The position numbers were made by a program, and so were the translations under genes. DNA of 64,000 bases from Boletus sp. NGJ. Taxonomy: Eukaryota > Basidiomycota > Agaricomycetes > Boletales > Boletaceae. The notes beneath the pieces are model-generated. The model made no database searches. It had not been told where the DNA came from and saw nothing but the letters and a program-made list of their open reading frames with translations. Location of the stretch: the NCBI GenBank assembly GCA_019096195.1, contig JAGTXK010000091.1, positions 620,001-684,000 of the forward strand. Direction: 5' to 3'. The stretch's first letter is position 1; the number at the start of each line of letters is the position of its first letter. Of the stretch, positions 12,773 through 25,400 are shown one piece after another.

Positions 12773-13841
12773 ATGCTCTCCACTGCATTTCGACGGGCAA
12801 CGCTGGGCGTTCGTCCGCTTCAAACCGCGTCCGCCGCATCGAGCGTCAACGTGGACGAAATTGCACACTTTTCCCGTCTCTCTTCATTGTGGTGGGACGA
12901 ACATGGCGAGTTCGCATTGCTCCATCGCATGAACCCAACCAGGGTACAATACATCCGCGAAAAACTGATCGAAATCACGCACGAGGAAAAAGGAGAACAA
13001 GTAGGACGCAGCATGGAGCAGAGGCGGGACGTTCTCCGAGGACTCGACGTCCTCGACGTCGGGTGTGGCGGTGGATTGCTCTCCGAAGTAAGGGGTCGCA
13101 CTGTCCGGTCTCTTCCATGCACGTCCTGAGCACCTCAATATTGTCATGCAGAGCCTGACCAGGATGGGTGCGCGAACACTGGGCATCGATGCCTCTGAAT
13201 CGAATATTGGCATTGCATCCGCGCACGCCAGCGCTGATCCAGAATTGACCTCGACGACCTCGGCTGGCGAACTCGTATACCGGAATACGTGTGCGGAGGA
13301 ACTCGTCAAAGCGCCGAGACGATATGACGTGGTGTGCTCGATGGAGGTCCTTGAGCATGTCGACAACCCCGCTGGCTTCCTCTCGACCTGCGCAGAGCTA
13401 GTCAAGGTACGTACCCGCTGGAACGTGTTACCGTTCCAAACCTTCTGACCCGCAAATCTTTGCCAGCCGGGCGGCCACCTTTTCCTGTCAACTATCGCTC
13501 GCACGCCCCTCTCTTACTTTTTAACGATCCTGGCGGCGGAGCACGTCCTGCGCAAGGTTGCAGTGGGGACCCACACATATTCCAAATTCATCAATCCTTC
13601 AGAGCTCGTGTCGTTCTTCTCAACGTACGCGTCACCATCGCTAAACCCGGAGATCCCTGGAAAGCCATGGATAACACGGACATACAGCCATGGCCTGCCC
13701 ACACGCACCGAGGCTGAAGTGCGAGGCCTCATTTACGTACCCTGGAGTGGTAACTGGCAATTGATGTCCCGTGGTGCAACTCAATGGGGTGCTGCAGAGT
13801 GCAATTACTTGTTCTGGGTGCGGAAGCCCTCGGAGTCGTGA
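12773..13841 (+). CDS. COQ3: Ubiquinone biosynthesis O-methyltransferase, mitochondrial
   Basis: Three exons: 12773-13087, 13152-13406, 13467-13841; about 314 aa. The first 30 residues are Arg/Ser/Ala-rich without acids, as in a mitochondrial presequence. Then DEIAHFSRLSSLWWDEHG, the SAM-binding motif I VLDVGCGGGLLSE, motif II acidic end TLGIDASESNI, YDVVCSMEVLEHV, and the post-I PGGHLFLSTI. These are the UbiG/Coq3 hallmarks. The enzyme carries out both O-methylation steps of coenzyme Q synthesis at the matrix face of the inner membrane. The start lies 77 bp after the CID gene stop on the same strand. Confidence 0.93.
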
Positions 13842-14098
13842 ATAGTATTCAGTGCATATTGTTGGGCGGTCGAGTTTTGTCATGTCCCGATGCTCTACTC
13901 GAGCGAAGCCCTACGCACTACATGCATAACTTCGTTATGAAGAAAAGGTGTACTGTACAGAGTGGGTACATTTACATTGGTATTGTAAGGTGCCGTTCTT
14001 TGAATGGCGAGCGTGATGGGGATAACTGACAATAAGGAATGCGCCAAGAGGGAGTTCGAAATAAATAGTCCGAGGGGACAAAAGGGATGGTTGCGCCA
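13842..14098. other. Convergent intergenic spacer
   Basis: About 257 bp between COQ3 (+) and the tail-anchored unknown (-), expected to hold both 3' UTRs. I see no gene or structured RNA in it. Confidence 0.5.
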
Positions 14099-14836
14099 TC
14101 ATGACATCAACCTCTCACCCCAGACAAGCCGTTGTCGATGCGCTCGGTAGGCACCGCTTATGGCGACCCAGGCAACCCACAAAAAGGTCACCAACAAAAC
14201 GGCGAATGAAATCCGCATCAGTGCTTTCCATCGCAAAGATACTGGCGCGGAAGAGGTGAATATGATGACTCTCCAACGTTCACGAAAGTCCGTATTTAGC
14301 CACATCAAACTGGCAACGAGCTCTTGCGCCTACGAAATACAATGTCATTCATTCGAATTGAAGAGACCTGTCGGAGGATGACGCACTTTCGTTCGGCCAG
14401 AGTCGTACGCATGACGGATGTTGGCGACGCGCGAACGGATGTGGGGGAGTGTCGTGGAGAGATCCTGAAGAATAAGCAACGAGTCTTCCAGCTCGTCTCG
14501 CAATTTTGGGATATCTGAACTCAAAGCCTGGTCTGCCCGCTGTATGTTCCTCTGTGCGGGGTTTTGAACAAACGAGAAACATGTCCGCATAAGAATCGTC
14601 ACACACATTGAGCTCTGCCAGTGCGCCTTTGATCGACGATTCGATCGCTCTGAAGTTACCCAAGTGTTCTCGCAGCTTGCTCTGAAAAAGAACATCGGAC
14701 TGAACATGGGTGGCGTAGGCGAAAAGGAGTGCGGTTGGCTTACGTCGAGATCCTTGATCTGAGTGTCGAACTGAACTGCGCGAGACAATGCACGCTTTGC
14801 CTGACGGTTGATACAGCGGGAATCATCGTCGTCCAT
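14099..14836 (-). CDS. Unknown small coiled-coil protein with C-terminal membrane anchor
   Basis: Not recognised. Starting at MDDDDSRCINRQAK, spliced exons give a helical protein of about 190 aa: RALSRAVQFDTQIKDLD, SKLREHLGNFRAIESSIKG, then LRDELEDSLLILQDL and SRVANIRHAYDSGR. Near the end is one strong hydrophobic segment, ISFAVLLVTFLWVAWVAIS, followed by a short basic tail (RAHRQRLVWGERLMS). That is the layout of a tail-anchored ER, Golgi or vacuole protein, SNARE- or tether-like, but no SNARE motif is evident. Introns: 14743 down to the acceptor before 14681; a very short one of about 34 nt (14540-14573); and one before the membrane exon. It is divergent from the next gene with 227 bp between starts. 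Confidence 0.6.
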
Positions 14837-15063
14837 GGGCGGGTATCTAGTACTGCCGGTTGATATGATGAGGCCCCTGACGTGCAGCGGACAGCGATGA
14901 CGGTCACTCACAGTGCTGACTGTTGCTGGCAGACAGATCCAAGATACGTACCAAGAATGATGGGAACGAGCACAGAGCGTTGCCAAGCCCTTTAATTTTT
15001 TTTTTGCGCGTCACCACGAGGCGACCTTGTTTTAGGAAACGCGCGTTTCTCTCTGCGGATCAA

Positions 15064-15519
15064 ATGCCACCCACGACCCTCTCCGACGCCGCTCACCGCT
15101 TCTGCGAGCACTTTGCACACAAGGAGGCGATAGAGACCCTCCTCACGCACTTCTCCAACACCCGTCCGTGCGAGGTCGTCGAACATGGTCTCTCATGCCT
15201 TGCCCCCTTCCTGGGCAGTCCGTTCAGAGGTCTTGACGGCGTGCGGCGCTACTTTTCCACCGTCGCCGCTCTGATCACCTACGAGGACATGCGCTTCTCA
15301 GAGTATATCATCGACGTTGAGGTCAGAAAGGCGTCGGTCAAGGGCACCGCGACCTTCACTTGGATCACCACGCGCGAAAGCTGGGACGAAACGTTCACAT
15401 ATGTATTGGACTTTGACGACAGAGATAAGATCACCCGTTATCAAATATGGGGTGATACCGGTGCCCTGTACCTTGCCAGCCAAGGTCGTCTGAGACAAGT
15501 GAGCGATCTCGCAGGTTAG
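15064..15519 (+). CDS. Small SnoaL/NTF2-like fold protein
   Basis: Single-exon protein of 151 aa. An N-terminal helix pair (AHRFCEHFAHKEAIETLLTH) is followed by a pattern of strands ending in ATFTWITTRESWDETFTYVL and a conserved-looking YQIWGDTGALYLAS. This helix-then-curved-sheet layout fits the NTF2/SnoaL-like fold found in many small fungal proteins. No catalytic residues can be assigned, so the function is unknown. The start is the first Met after an in-frame stop. Confidence 0.7.
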   Translation: MPPTTLSDAAHRFCEHFAHKEAIETLLTHFSNTRPCEVVEHGLSCLAPFLGSPFRGLDGVRRYFSTVAALITYEDMRFSEYIIDVEVRKASVKGTATFTWITTRESWDETFTYVLDFDDRDKITRYQIWGDTGALYLASQGRLRQVSDLAG

Positions 15520-15773
15520 GGGCCCTTCTCAGCACAAATCCCTGACAGTCCATGTATTCAATGCTAATCGTGTATCTAATACAGGTAAAGACGTAATACA
15601 ACTAGGCGACATGGGGATTTTCGTCGACCCAAATGTTCGCGAGATGATACATACAGGCTGCGTATTACCAGATTGTAAAATAGCGTGGATTATGCTCGCA
15701 GGGACAAACTAGTCGAAAGACGAGCACCGAGAACGTGAGAGCGGCGGCGACGATCGTCAAGTTACGCATGACA
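15520..15773. other. Convergent intergenic spacer
   Basis: About 254 bp between two convergent genes; no ORF or structure of note. Expected to hold 3' ends only. Confidence 0.5.
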
Positions 15774-18700
15774 CTATTGAAGTACACAGTTAGAGTGTCT
15801 CCCGCTGTTTCGTTTCTTCTGGGAGTCAGAACCCCCGGGCAAGGCGCCAGGGATATCCTGCTGGACCATTTCGAACGCAGAGCCGCCGTTCGATGTAATT
15901 TTAGACGAGGATGCACCTTCAGAGGCATGTTGATTGGCCCGACGCACAGATTCCGTATCAGGCTCCCCAATCGAGAAGAACGACCGTCTCGGCTCTCGTC
16001 GACTGGATTGACTGTCCATCGTATTTACGCTCCTCGGACCCGTGCTATTGCTCGACTCAGACTGCGGTCTCTCTGCCGAATTTACGTTGTGCTTGAGCTT
16101 GGATGTTTTCCGCTCTGGAGCTTTGTCTTCTGCGTTTCCCACAAGGATCGGCGACGGGAGGGCAGACGGTTGAGAAACCGATAGAGATGAACGTGAACGC
16201 CCAAAGCCAGATATGAATTTGAATGCAGCAGCAGGTTTCGTGGGAAGCGCCTGGGTGGAGTTAGGGGTGGACGAGGTGAGATCGGCGCTTGGACGCAGAG
16301 ACGGTGTGGCGAATGAAACTTCAGAGGGCACCACCACCGAGGCGTGTACAGGCAGGGGAGACGTATTTGCACCATCGTGGGACTGATGCAATCCGTTGGA
16401 GTTGCTGTTCTCTGCAAACTGCGCATACAACAAGAGCTGCGAACGAAGGTCACAACTTGGCGCCGCATCTTGTGCACACTTTGCGTGGGCTATGAGGCTG
16501 CATCGATCGCAAATAACCCCATTCTTTTTCACGCTCCCAAGGCACACTCTACAAATCATCGCTACCGTACATTCATTGAGTAGAGTACAGCTGCGGATGG
16601 AACGGTTGCTTACATTTTCCAAAGATGGTTTTTACAAAAGTATGATTCCGAGGCGGGACCGGTGTATCATCAGGGAGAGGTGACGCGGGCCCGAATGGGA
16701 CGTTCTGTTGTGGAACACTTGGCTCCTCTGCCATAGGAGGCTCTGACGATGGCGCTTCCATGATGGGTGAGTTGATCTGAGCAAGCACCTTGGCAGCGTC
16801 TGTCTTTTGAAGGTCGGCACTGACGCGGCGGAGGAAAGGGATACTATCCTGAGGACGGAGTTCCTGGTGGACGGGTTAGGCATGCCACTTGCTTAGCAAC
16901 GAGGCTGTCTTACCTTGAGCGCGTCCCAATTCATCTTTAGCCATGGGTGTTCACAGAGGCTCTCGGCGTCTGGGCGCCGCAGAGGGTCCTTGTGGAAGCA
17001 TTGTTGTAGAAAGTCTTCGAGTGCCTCGGAACGGTCGTCTGGCAGTGGTGGCATCTCGTCTTCGACGATTCGAAACATCACTGTCCGATCAAATCAATCA
17101 CATCTGGCGTTCAACACATGGTTTAACACGCACCCGTCATGGTGTTCGCAATCTCCCCGTAGGGAGGACGGCCGGTAAGAAGTTCGATGACAGTACACCC
17201 CAAGGACCAGATGTCTGATTTCGGCGAAGCGCCCTTGAGTTCAATCACCTCAGGAGCCATCCAGTTGGGAGTGCCGGCCACGCTGTTAAGTTCGCGTTCC
17301 ATCGCCCGAAGATTGAGAGAGACACCGAAATCTGAAAGCTTGATATTTCCGGTCTTGGTGGTGAGGATATTCGCGGCCTTGAGGTCGCAGTGCACAACTT
17401 CGCATTTGTGGAGATAGTACAAACCCTCCAAGATCTTGACAACATAGCTGGCGACAAGGTGTTCATTGAGCTTCCCAAATGCCTTTAGTGTCTGCCCGAG
17501 CGATCCGCTTTCCGCATACCTCGACCAGGAGTCAGTGATCAGTGGCGTCAATGTAAAACGGGTTCCCTCACTCAAGGACGATGTTCAAGAATTCCTCGTC
17601 TCTCACCATTCCCTCATACTTGACGATGCCTGGGTGTGACAAACTCTTCATCAAGTCGACCTCTTTCATGAGCTGCATGACTTCTTCTTCTTTCAGACCC
17701 TCCAGTCGAATACGCTTGACAGCCACCATCTGACCCGTGTTCAGGTTCAAGGCCCGGTAGACAATTCCGAATTGACCTCGACCGATACAGTTGCCGAGTT
17801 GCTTAAAGCGGAGACGCATGAATGCACAAAAATGACATGTCCGAGCACAAACTCACGAATCGCACGGGTGCTTTGCCCTCTTCTTCGACTACGATCGTCT
17901 GGCGTCCCGTGCCACCATCCATCGACTCGCGACCAGGTAGATCACTAGCATTTCTATTATTCACGTATCTCAAGACCGACGATATTCCCATACCTGGAAC
18001 GACGCGACCTTCCGAGCTCATCGTAAGAACTCGGTCGGCTGCGTTGTTTTGCCTTCGGGTCATCAAACTCGCTATAGAGTCGTCCGCGTATGCGGGACGC
18101 ATCCGGTAGATTAACTGGACTTTGCAGGGAGTCGGGGGAGGGTGATGCCCGGGTGCTGTGTTCCCCAGATACCGCCCTAGGAAACGGTACCGCGGATGAG
18201 CTGCCCTCTCTGTCTGGATCATCCAAGGTACCACGTGGAACGTAGATTGCATTACGACGGGCGCCATTTCTTGTGCTTGAGCGGCGCAATATCACTTTGG
18301 AACCAGGAGAACCAGGGATAGGACTATCAGGACTGGCGTCACGACGCAAGATAGATTCCTTGGGCATGAGTACAGGATCCACACTATGCCTGGGCCGGTG
18401 AGTGGGCCGGCGCGGGGAGGATGGGACCGAGTCAGTTCCATCATTGTGGCGGGAAACCCCCATGAGGTATGGTTTTCGTGGCGGAGAGGCGGAAGAAGGG
18501 CCGAAGCCAAGTGGGGATTCTCCTCGGATGGTCTTTGTCTGGATAGGAATAGACCGGGGAGGGCTTGCTTGGAAGGCACCCATGAAGTCGTCAGGCCACT
18601 TCCCTTTTCCGAGTCGAACACGAACTTGTTCCGCTTCATGGTCCCGCTGGCCGCCATCATCTACGGGGGACCTGGCTCGAGCAGTCTCGCGAGAGCTTGA

Positions 18701-21417
18701 TCCACAAGCGCTATTCTCCTCTTCCTCAAGGAGACTGACAAGGTCGGGAGTGGCGGATTCGCTAGGTCTTCGATCTCTTGCTCGGGAAGCGTCCCCGTTG
18801 ATACGCCTTCTGGCCATCTCTTCTGCCAGGGACGCAGCCACAGAGCTAGCCTCTGTTCTGGTAATGGATGGAACCTCTGAACCAAGCGACGTGGCTTCGG
18901 TGGTGGCAGTCCTGACAGTGCCGAACTTGTTTTGGGCACTGCTGTTGCGGCGAAGATCGAAGATACTGGAATATGCGGTGTTCTCTGTGATGTTGCTCGA
19001 CGTTCTTGACTGTCTGAGCGGAAAGTCGTGACCATAATCTCCCATAGGAATGGAAGATTGAGAGTCGCGGGTTGGAAAGTCGAGGGAATTGGGATCAGGT
19101 GGTAAACCACTGCCACTATCATCATAGCGAGTTCGCAGGGGCGACTTAGGAGTCGGTGTGATCAGTTTCATGGAAGGAACGTCGTCGTTTTCTAGGTTCC
19201 CAACTGGCATGCTGACGTTACCTGCCGTACCACAAGAGGTCCCCGAATGAGGACTATCTGATCGTAACGGAGGAAGAGCCAGTTCGGGTGACGCCAAGTA
19301 TTTCCGGCCCGATGTAGGAGGCGGAGAGACTGAACGCTGCTGTATTAGATTAGGTGTCGATGAAGCGGCGCGGGAAAGGATTGGTGGGGAGTAAAAACTA
19401 TTATTAGACGCCACATCCCTGTTGCCTTGACCATGTATCACTTTGCTCCGGTCGACGGCCAGCGTATCAGATAGCTTCAAGAAAGAGATGATCGTTCTTG
19501 CCACGCGACACAGGGTCTCCGGACTTGTTTCGATGAGGTCGTCACGATAGAAGAGGTCATCAGAAGGTACTCCATGAGACGAACATGCTGCGAGGAATTT
19601 GGTAATGTTGCTGGTGCGCTTGAAGCCATCTTCTCGCGGATCAATTCTCAAAATCGCAGAAGGGACATGTTTGTTCATCAACCTAAGTAAGCAGATGTGG
19701 GTTGTTCTGCGTTCTGCTTCGGGGACGGTAATACTTACTGGCATAGAACCACGCCATCCCTGAGCGCTTCGCAGAAGAGTTTCCTCTCTCTCTCCTCTCC
19801 GGCGTTACTGACGACCGAGGAACTCAAACCTGTTACACCGACCTGGCTGGAGCTTGCACCTGGCAAAGCTCCGCTCTTTCCCCAGATGCGCTCAAGTCGC
19901 ACTAATGGCTGCAGTCGAACCTCTACCTCGGCCCACTCTCTCGCATGCTCGCTGCGTGACAAATGCGGTGGTGGCTTACGTAATTCTTTGCACAACAGCG
20001 AGGTTGCGGCGCGAACCAGTTCACGTTGTTCAGGAGTTGAGGGAGAGTTGAGTGAGGCTGCAGATGTGTTGAAATTGCGATTGTGGACATATCCTGGGAG
20101 TTTTTGTGCTGGAGAAGTACCGCGGGGTCGTGCGGTAGAAGGTGAGGTCGGTCGAGAAGGTGAGGCCGTCAAGCGCCGTTGGGTGTCCATTGAACTCCGT
20201 CTAGGTGTATCCGTAGGTGATCTATGAGAAATCTCAGCCGATGATCGACGGGAGCTATCTATAGATGGTCGAGGAGTATCGACCGACAGTCGTTTGTTTG
20301 CTGTGAGATGTATTGGAGGACTCGAAGGCAGGTGGATAGCCGAGGCGGAAACGAGGCCGCCGTGGTAAGAAGTTGGGGTCACTCGCCTCGTCTGAGTCCG
20401 AACATGACCAGGGCTCGCTGCACGCTTTGGTGTTGGAGACGCTGGCGGGCTGTTGAGAGTGGCCCCTGGCCTTCTGGCCACTGTCCCCAACCGTCCTCTT
20501 CCACCTGGCTGTGGACTGGGAGAATCAGGCAGACTTGGCAAATCACTACTTGTTCGGGGGGTGTCGATGGAGGACCGAGCACTTGGCAGAGATGGCGTGA
20601 ATATGGGAGAGGGTCTAGATTTGCCAGCTCGCGGAGACGCTGTCCCATTGCGTTCTGGAGTTCCTACACTGCTTCTATGTTCCCGGCGAGGGGCTAGAGG
20701 TTGTGGCGCACTGATGTCCCTAACTGTAGGTTGCATGCTTGCTCGACAGGTGCGGTCGCGCGCGATAGAATCGGTGGTAGGATTCAATGTTGGGTCAATG
20801 ATCACGATCTGGTGAGGATTCGGAGAAGGTATGGGATGAGAAGAAAGGTGAATGGCAGGCGAAGACACCGAGGCTTGTCGTAGGGAAGGGGTGATGAAGC
20901 TCGTCCAACCTGCCACGCGAGGCTGGCCATGCCTCTCCGCATTGTTTACATGCTCTGTACTGACCCTGGTCTGGTCAGCGGAAGATACGGTCGGAGTTGA
21001 AGAGGGCGTGACAGAGTTACGACCAGCCCGTCGAAGCCCTACTTTCGATTCAAGCCGCTTAAACATGCCCGACCTGCCCTTGTCACTGTCGTCAGAGGTT
21101 GAATTATCATTGTCCTTTTGCTTGGCGGATATGGTTTCAAAGTCATCATTAGGGGCTGAGGCCTTGACCTTTGACCGCGTTGCCGTCTTGAGACCGTGTT
21201 CAAAGGAGGATCGGATGCGTTGTCTGAATGTGGTCTGTGAGGACTCGGGCGCGTCATGGTGTGGTGATGGGTGAGAAGTAGTGGACGACTCCGCACCGCG
21301 CGAAGAAAGGACGAACGGGATGGGGTGCGATTTGAGAGTGCTACGGTGCTGTGAAGTCATCTGCAAGGGATTGAAAAAAGGCGACTTAGAGGGGTTAGAT
21401 AGAGCGAGGAGGGCCAT
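15774..21417 (-). CDS. Cdc15/SepH/S. pombe Cdc7-type STE kinase with N-terminal calponin-homology segment and C1-like zinc finger
   Basis: One long multi-exon gene, about 1,700 aa. The first exon (21417-19735) is a Ser/Pro-rich leader ending in [13 protein letters not shown]. The next begins [13 protein letters not shown] ... [14 protein letters not shown], which together form a calponin-homology domain. Another disordered stretch follows to 17957, then the kinase: [17 protein letters not shown] (P-loop), VAVKRI (Lys), [10 protein letters not shown] (catalytic loop), [11 protein letters not shown] (DFG), [14 protein letters not shown] (activation loop/APE), SDIWSLGC. After it comes a Cys/His finger, [18 protein letters not shown] with HAKC and C. 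The kinase and finger match the septation/mitotic-exit kinase that signals from spindle pole bodies to trigger cytokinesis. The CH segment could add actin or microtubule binding (inference). Splice joins at 19735/19744, 18010 and 17820 keep the frame. Confidence 0.85.
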
Positions 21418-22462
21418 GCATGGACCGCATGTAGCGCCACGATCACAGCAAGACTAAGGAATGTAGTAAGAAATAACGAGGTATGGTTGGAACCGAAGAG
21501 GGATGTTGATGGGGAGTGGGAACGTGCGCGATAACAACAGCGGGGGCCTGGGGAAGATATAGAGTACGAGGGAAGTCAGTGAATTGTCATCAAAGACACA
21601 TGTCAGACAGAAGAGGAAGAACGCAGCAGAGCCGGCGGGATGGTAGATGTATACAGGGGTCGAAGAAAAGACGGAAATTTTAAGGGGAAATGAATGAAGC
21701 TGACCGGAGGATGCTCTGAGTCTGATGGTCGATCCCACACCACGTGAACGAACGGCTTAGCAGGGAGGCGGGAAACCAGTGTTGCAGGGTCGGCTGCAGG
21801 ATGGCTGCCAGGACAGGGCGGGGGCGGTGTGAGACAGGGAGCAGGAAGCGAACGGAGAGTGGGACGGGAGGAGATATCAGTCACGGAAGAAACGTGGAGA
21901 AGACGACCAGAGAAAGCACATCGGCAGGTTAGCGTGGGAGGTGGAGGACGCGGAGATGTACAAGTTACATCTCGGAGCCAATGGGAATGCAAAGTGTCAC
22001 CGTCTCGGTCGCTAAATGCGCATGACGCAAAGCAACGCATGGCAAAGGCTAGCAACGACCCCGCAGCAGCGATAATCATCCTGCCCCGTCTTTGCCCCCG
22101 GTCAGTGGCAATCACGGCCTCAGTGACGCACCTGCTAGCGCACCAGTGCTCTCCCCATTCGGTACGGCGCTAGAGATTGTCTCCCAAAGTAATTCAAATG
22201 AATGATTACCGTATCACCCATCAAGCCGTACTGACACGTGAACGGTGACAGTTGTGCTAGGGGAGCACCGCACTGACTATGAGCCGACCGTATTGGATGT
22301 ATGTATGCGCTGTTGGACTGGCAGCGTCGGGCTCCTTTGTCACCGTCCGCATCGAGCCGTCAAGTCGAAACGCGTGTTCATGTCGAAGTAACCGCGGAGC
22401 AACATGTGCGCCACAACCGGAGGTTCGGAGTTTGAACTTCTCCTGTCCTTCACTCGCACACT
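21418..22462. promoter_or_regulatory. 1-kb divergent intergenic region
   Basis: Between the large kinase (-) and the Bye1-like gene (+). It contains a pyrimidine-rich tract on the kinase strand near 21500-21720, as expected for a 5' UTR. There are open stretches on both strands without recognisable domains. Likely 5' UTRs and promoters of both genes. Confidence 0.5.
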
Positions 22463-25400
22463 ATGCCTACCCGCTCACGAACGAAATCAGCGTCCAAGGA
22501 TCTCCTCCAATCTAAACCACCCCGTTCAAAAGAAAAATCGACAAAGACAGACGACACCGTGAGTGACATCGAAAAGGAGAACAGGTCACGCACAGCACGC
22601 AGCAGATCAAAAGCACAAACCAAGCCAATAATCGATCCAACGCACGCCAAAAACGACACCTACTGTCTCTGCAACAAGCCCGACGACGGCTCTCCCATGG
22701 TCTGTTGCTCAGAGTGTCACGAGTGGTGCGTACCCTCACCCGCCACCTTCCCATCTCCTCATGGTACAATCCCTTTCGTTTAAAATACAGGTATCACTTC
22801 CGGTGTGTGGAGCTCAGCGTTGAGCAGGCTGAAGATCTTGGTATGTCCCGTCTTATGGCCTTCATCCTTTTTTGCTCATCACCACTCCGTCGTTGTAGAG
22901 GTGTATATCTGTCCTACTTGTACCGAGAATACCGGTCGACGCATGATCAGTGAGTCTTTTACGACAATCCGCGGCGCTCCTACCCGTGCACAATGTATAT
23001 CGAGCATATAAGTTTTGTACCCTTACAACTTGTTCGCTATCCGTCGTCTGAGGCACCTGTTCCCGCGCTTTCTCTGCCAGACCATCCGTCCCTCTCGCAT
23101 GATGGTTGCTGTCATAACGGCCGTGTTCATGCGTCTGCAGCCCAGTCGCGGCGCTCTGCATCTTCACAAGCTGAGAGGCTCCACGTTATTGGCGCGCAGC
23201 CATGCCTGTTGAGTCTCAGATGATCTGGTATGAGTCCCAGTAGTTTGAGCGCCCTGTACAATCGTAGACGCCCGCCCACGACCAGACTAAGTCCCTGTCG
23301 TACCGGGTGCATACGTTCAATCTCGGTCGCCCCACTGGGGACCTTTTCGTTGCCGTTCATTTCTTGACCGCTTTCGTTGTGGCTTTCATTGGCGACGTGT
23401 GCTGACCACACCGATCCGTCCGCAGTGCAGTGGGAAGGTCCAGAAACCCATTCCGACTTTATCAAGCTCTCACACGATGACGACGGCTCCAAAACGCCTC
23501 TACAACTTCCAACGCCACCACCCGCGTTATCACCTTCGGAATCGGAGGAGGACTCAGATAGCGAGGACGACTATGTGGCAGAACTGGAAACAGTAAAAGG
23601 GAAACGGCCCTCTCGGGTGTGTACTCTTCTATTGCTGTGTCAATCATGTCTGCTGATGCACGGTATCAATAGCGTCGTCCACGCCACGCAGTTTATGCAT
23701 CGGATTCAGATCATCATTCCGACACACATACCCATGATCCAGGTACTCGCAAGTTTAGCACTCCGTTCTCTGAAGACAGGAGAACATCACCCGCCACCAG
23801 TAGTCATCTTAAACGGAAATTGGGTGCCTCACACCAGGCGCGGGAATCCAAACGCAAAAGGCCTTCAGGTGCCCCTATCTTGGTAGACGATGACCCAGCC
23901 AGAAAGTACTGCCTTGGAAAACTCCGGGATATGTTGCGCCCAGTTTTCCTCAGGTATCCCCGTGTAGAGGTCGACGACGGATCCGGTAACAAGCTCGATC
24001 TGAAAGCGGGGGATCTCACCGACGAAGGCAAGCAACGATTACAAAACGAAGCGGATGTCTTTGCCTCGGAGCTCGAGCAATGTCTGTTCGAACTCTATGG
24101 GAGAACCTGACAAACACGGCAAGCAGGGCGTCGGTCCCAAGTACAAGTGAGTCTCTCCTTCGCGGTCGACGTTGTACACTAACCGTCTCTTGACTAGGGA
24201 ACGTTTCCGTATGCTTACTTTTAACCTGACTCAAGAGGACCGTGTCGCTATTCACCAACGAATATGCTACGCTACTATTTCTGCAAAGGAACTTTCTCAG
24301 ATGAGCTCTACAGATCTGGCCAATGAGGAAACGAAGCAGTCCATCAAGCTTGCTGAAAAAGAGGCTCTGGAACATTCGATTCTCCAAAAGACGCTCATCC
24401 CTCGCGCAAAAATCACGCACAAGGGTTTACAAGACATCGAGGACGTCAACGGAGAGTCGGCAACATTGCAACGCGAGCGGGAGAAGGAGCGGGAAAAGGA
24501 AGATGAGGAGCGTCGAGAAGAGCGACGGGAGAGAGAGCGGCAGGCGCGACTAAAGGCCGCCGAGCAACATCAAAGGGACAGAGCCAGTTCCATCTCACAA
24601 GGGTCCATCCCGCCCGAATCGCCAATCGCACCACAGAGCGCCACGTGGGGTGGTCCCTTTTCTATGCACCACGACAGTTATTCACCTCCTATAGGTGACG
24701 ATATGAGACCGCCCATTCACCCACTGTTCGCGCCATCTACCTCCGACCTCCAGACGTCCCCCGAGCCGGAACTAGATATTGCAGATCTCATTCATTTGGA
24801 TGACGAGCCCGCTCCTCAAGACACGTTTGGTGATCATTTGCCTACACCCGCTTTAGAAGCCTCTATCATGCCATCTGAATCTGATCACCCTACCCCAGCG
24901 CCACCTGAGCCTGCGCCCCCGCCACCGCTGGTAATTCCTCCATCTTTGTCTGAACCGTCATCTGGGATTGCGAATTCGCCGACTCAGTTCGTCAAGGCAG
25001 AAACCCCCTCGCGCACGTCCTTTGATCTAAACGCACTATGGTCATCTCCAAGAACAGAGCCTGCTTCGCAAGATATAGCGAAAGAACCGGAACCAGAACC
25101 GGAACCCGAGCCGGAGCAACACCACAGGAGTCACCCGATCGAGGTGGACTCTATTGCTTGCGAAGCAACCGATCAAGATTTCGATATGTTCTTAGAAAAG
25201 GACCACGATACGGACGTTGCCCAAGACGAGCAGCCTCGAGACCCAGAGGCAGCGTTCCAGACAGTCCCACCCGTATGGACAGGCAAGGTGAGCAATGGGG
25301 TTGTTTGAGAAGGGTCTGTGTTGCTCATTTCCGTTCGAGGTTGCCATGCCTGTGGATTCTTCCATTCCTCAGCTAGCGCCGGTTGTTGCCCGCCAGGTTG

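Noticed and set aside
22420-22445. TTCGGAGTTTGAA-type sequence as a tRNA B box
   Set aside because: No matching A box, cloverleaf or terminator around it.
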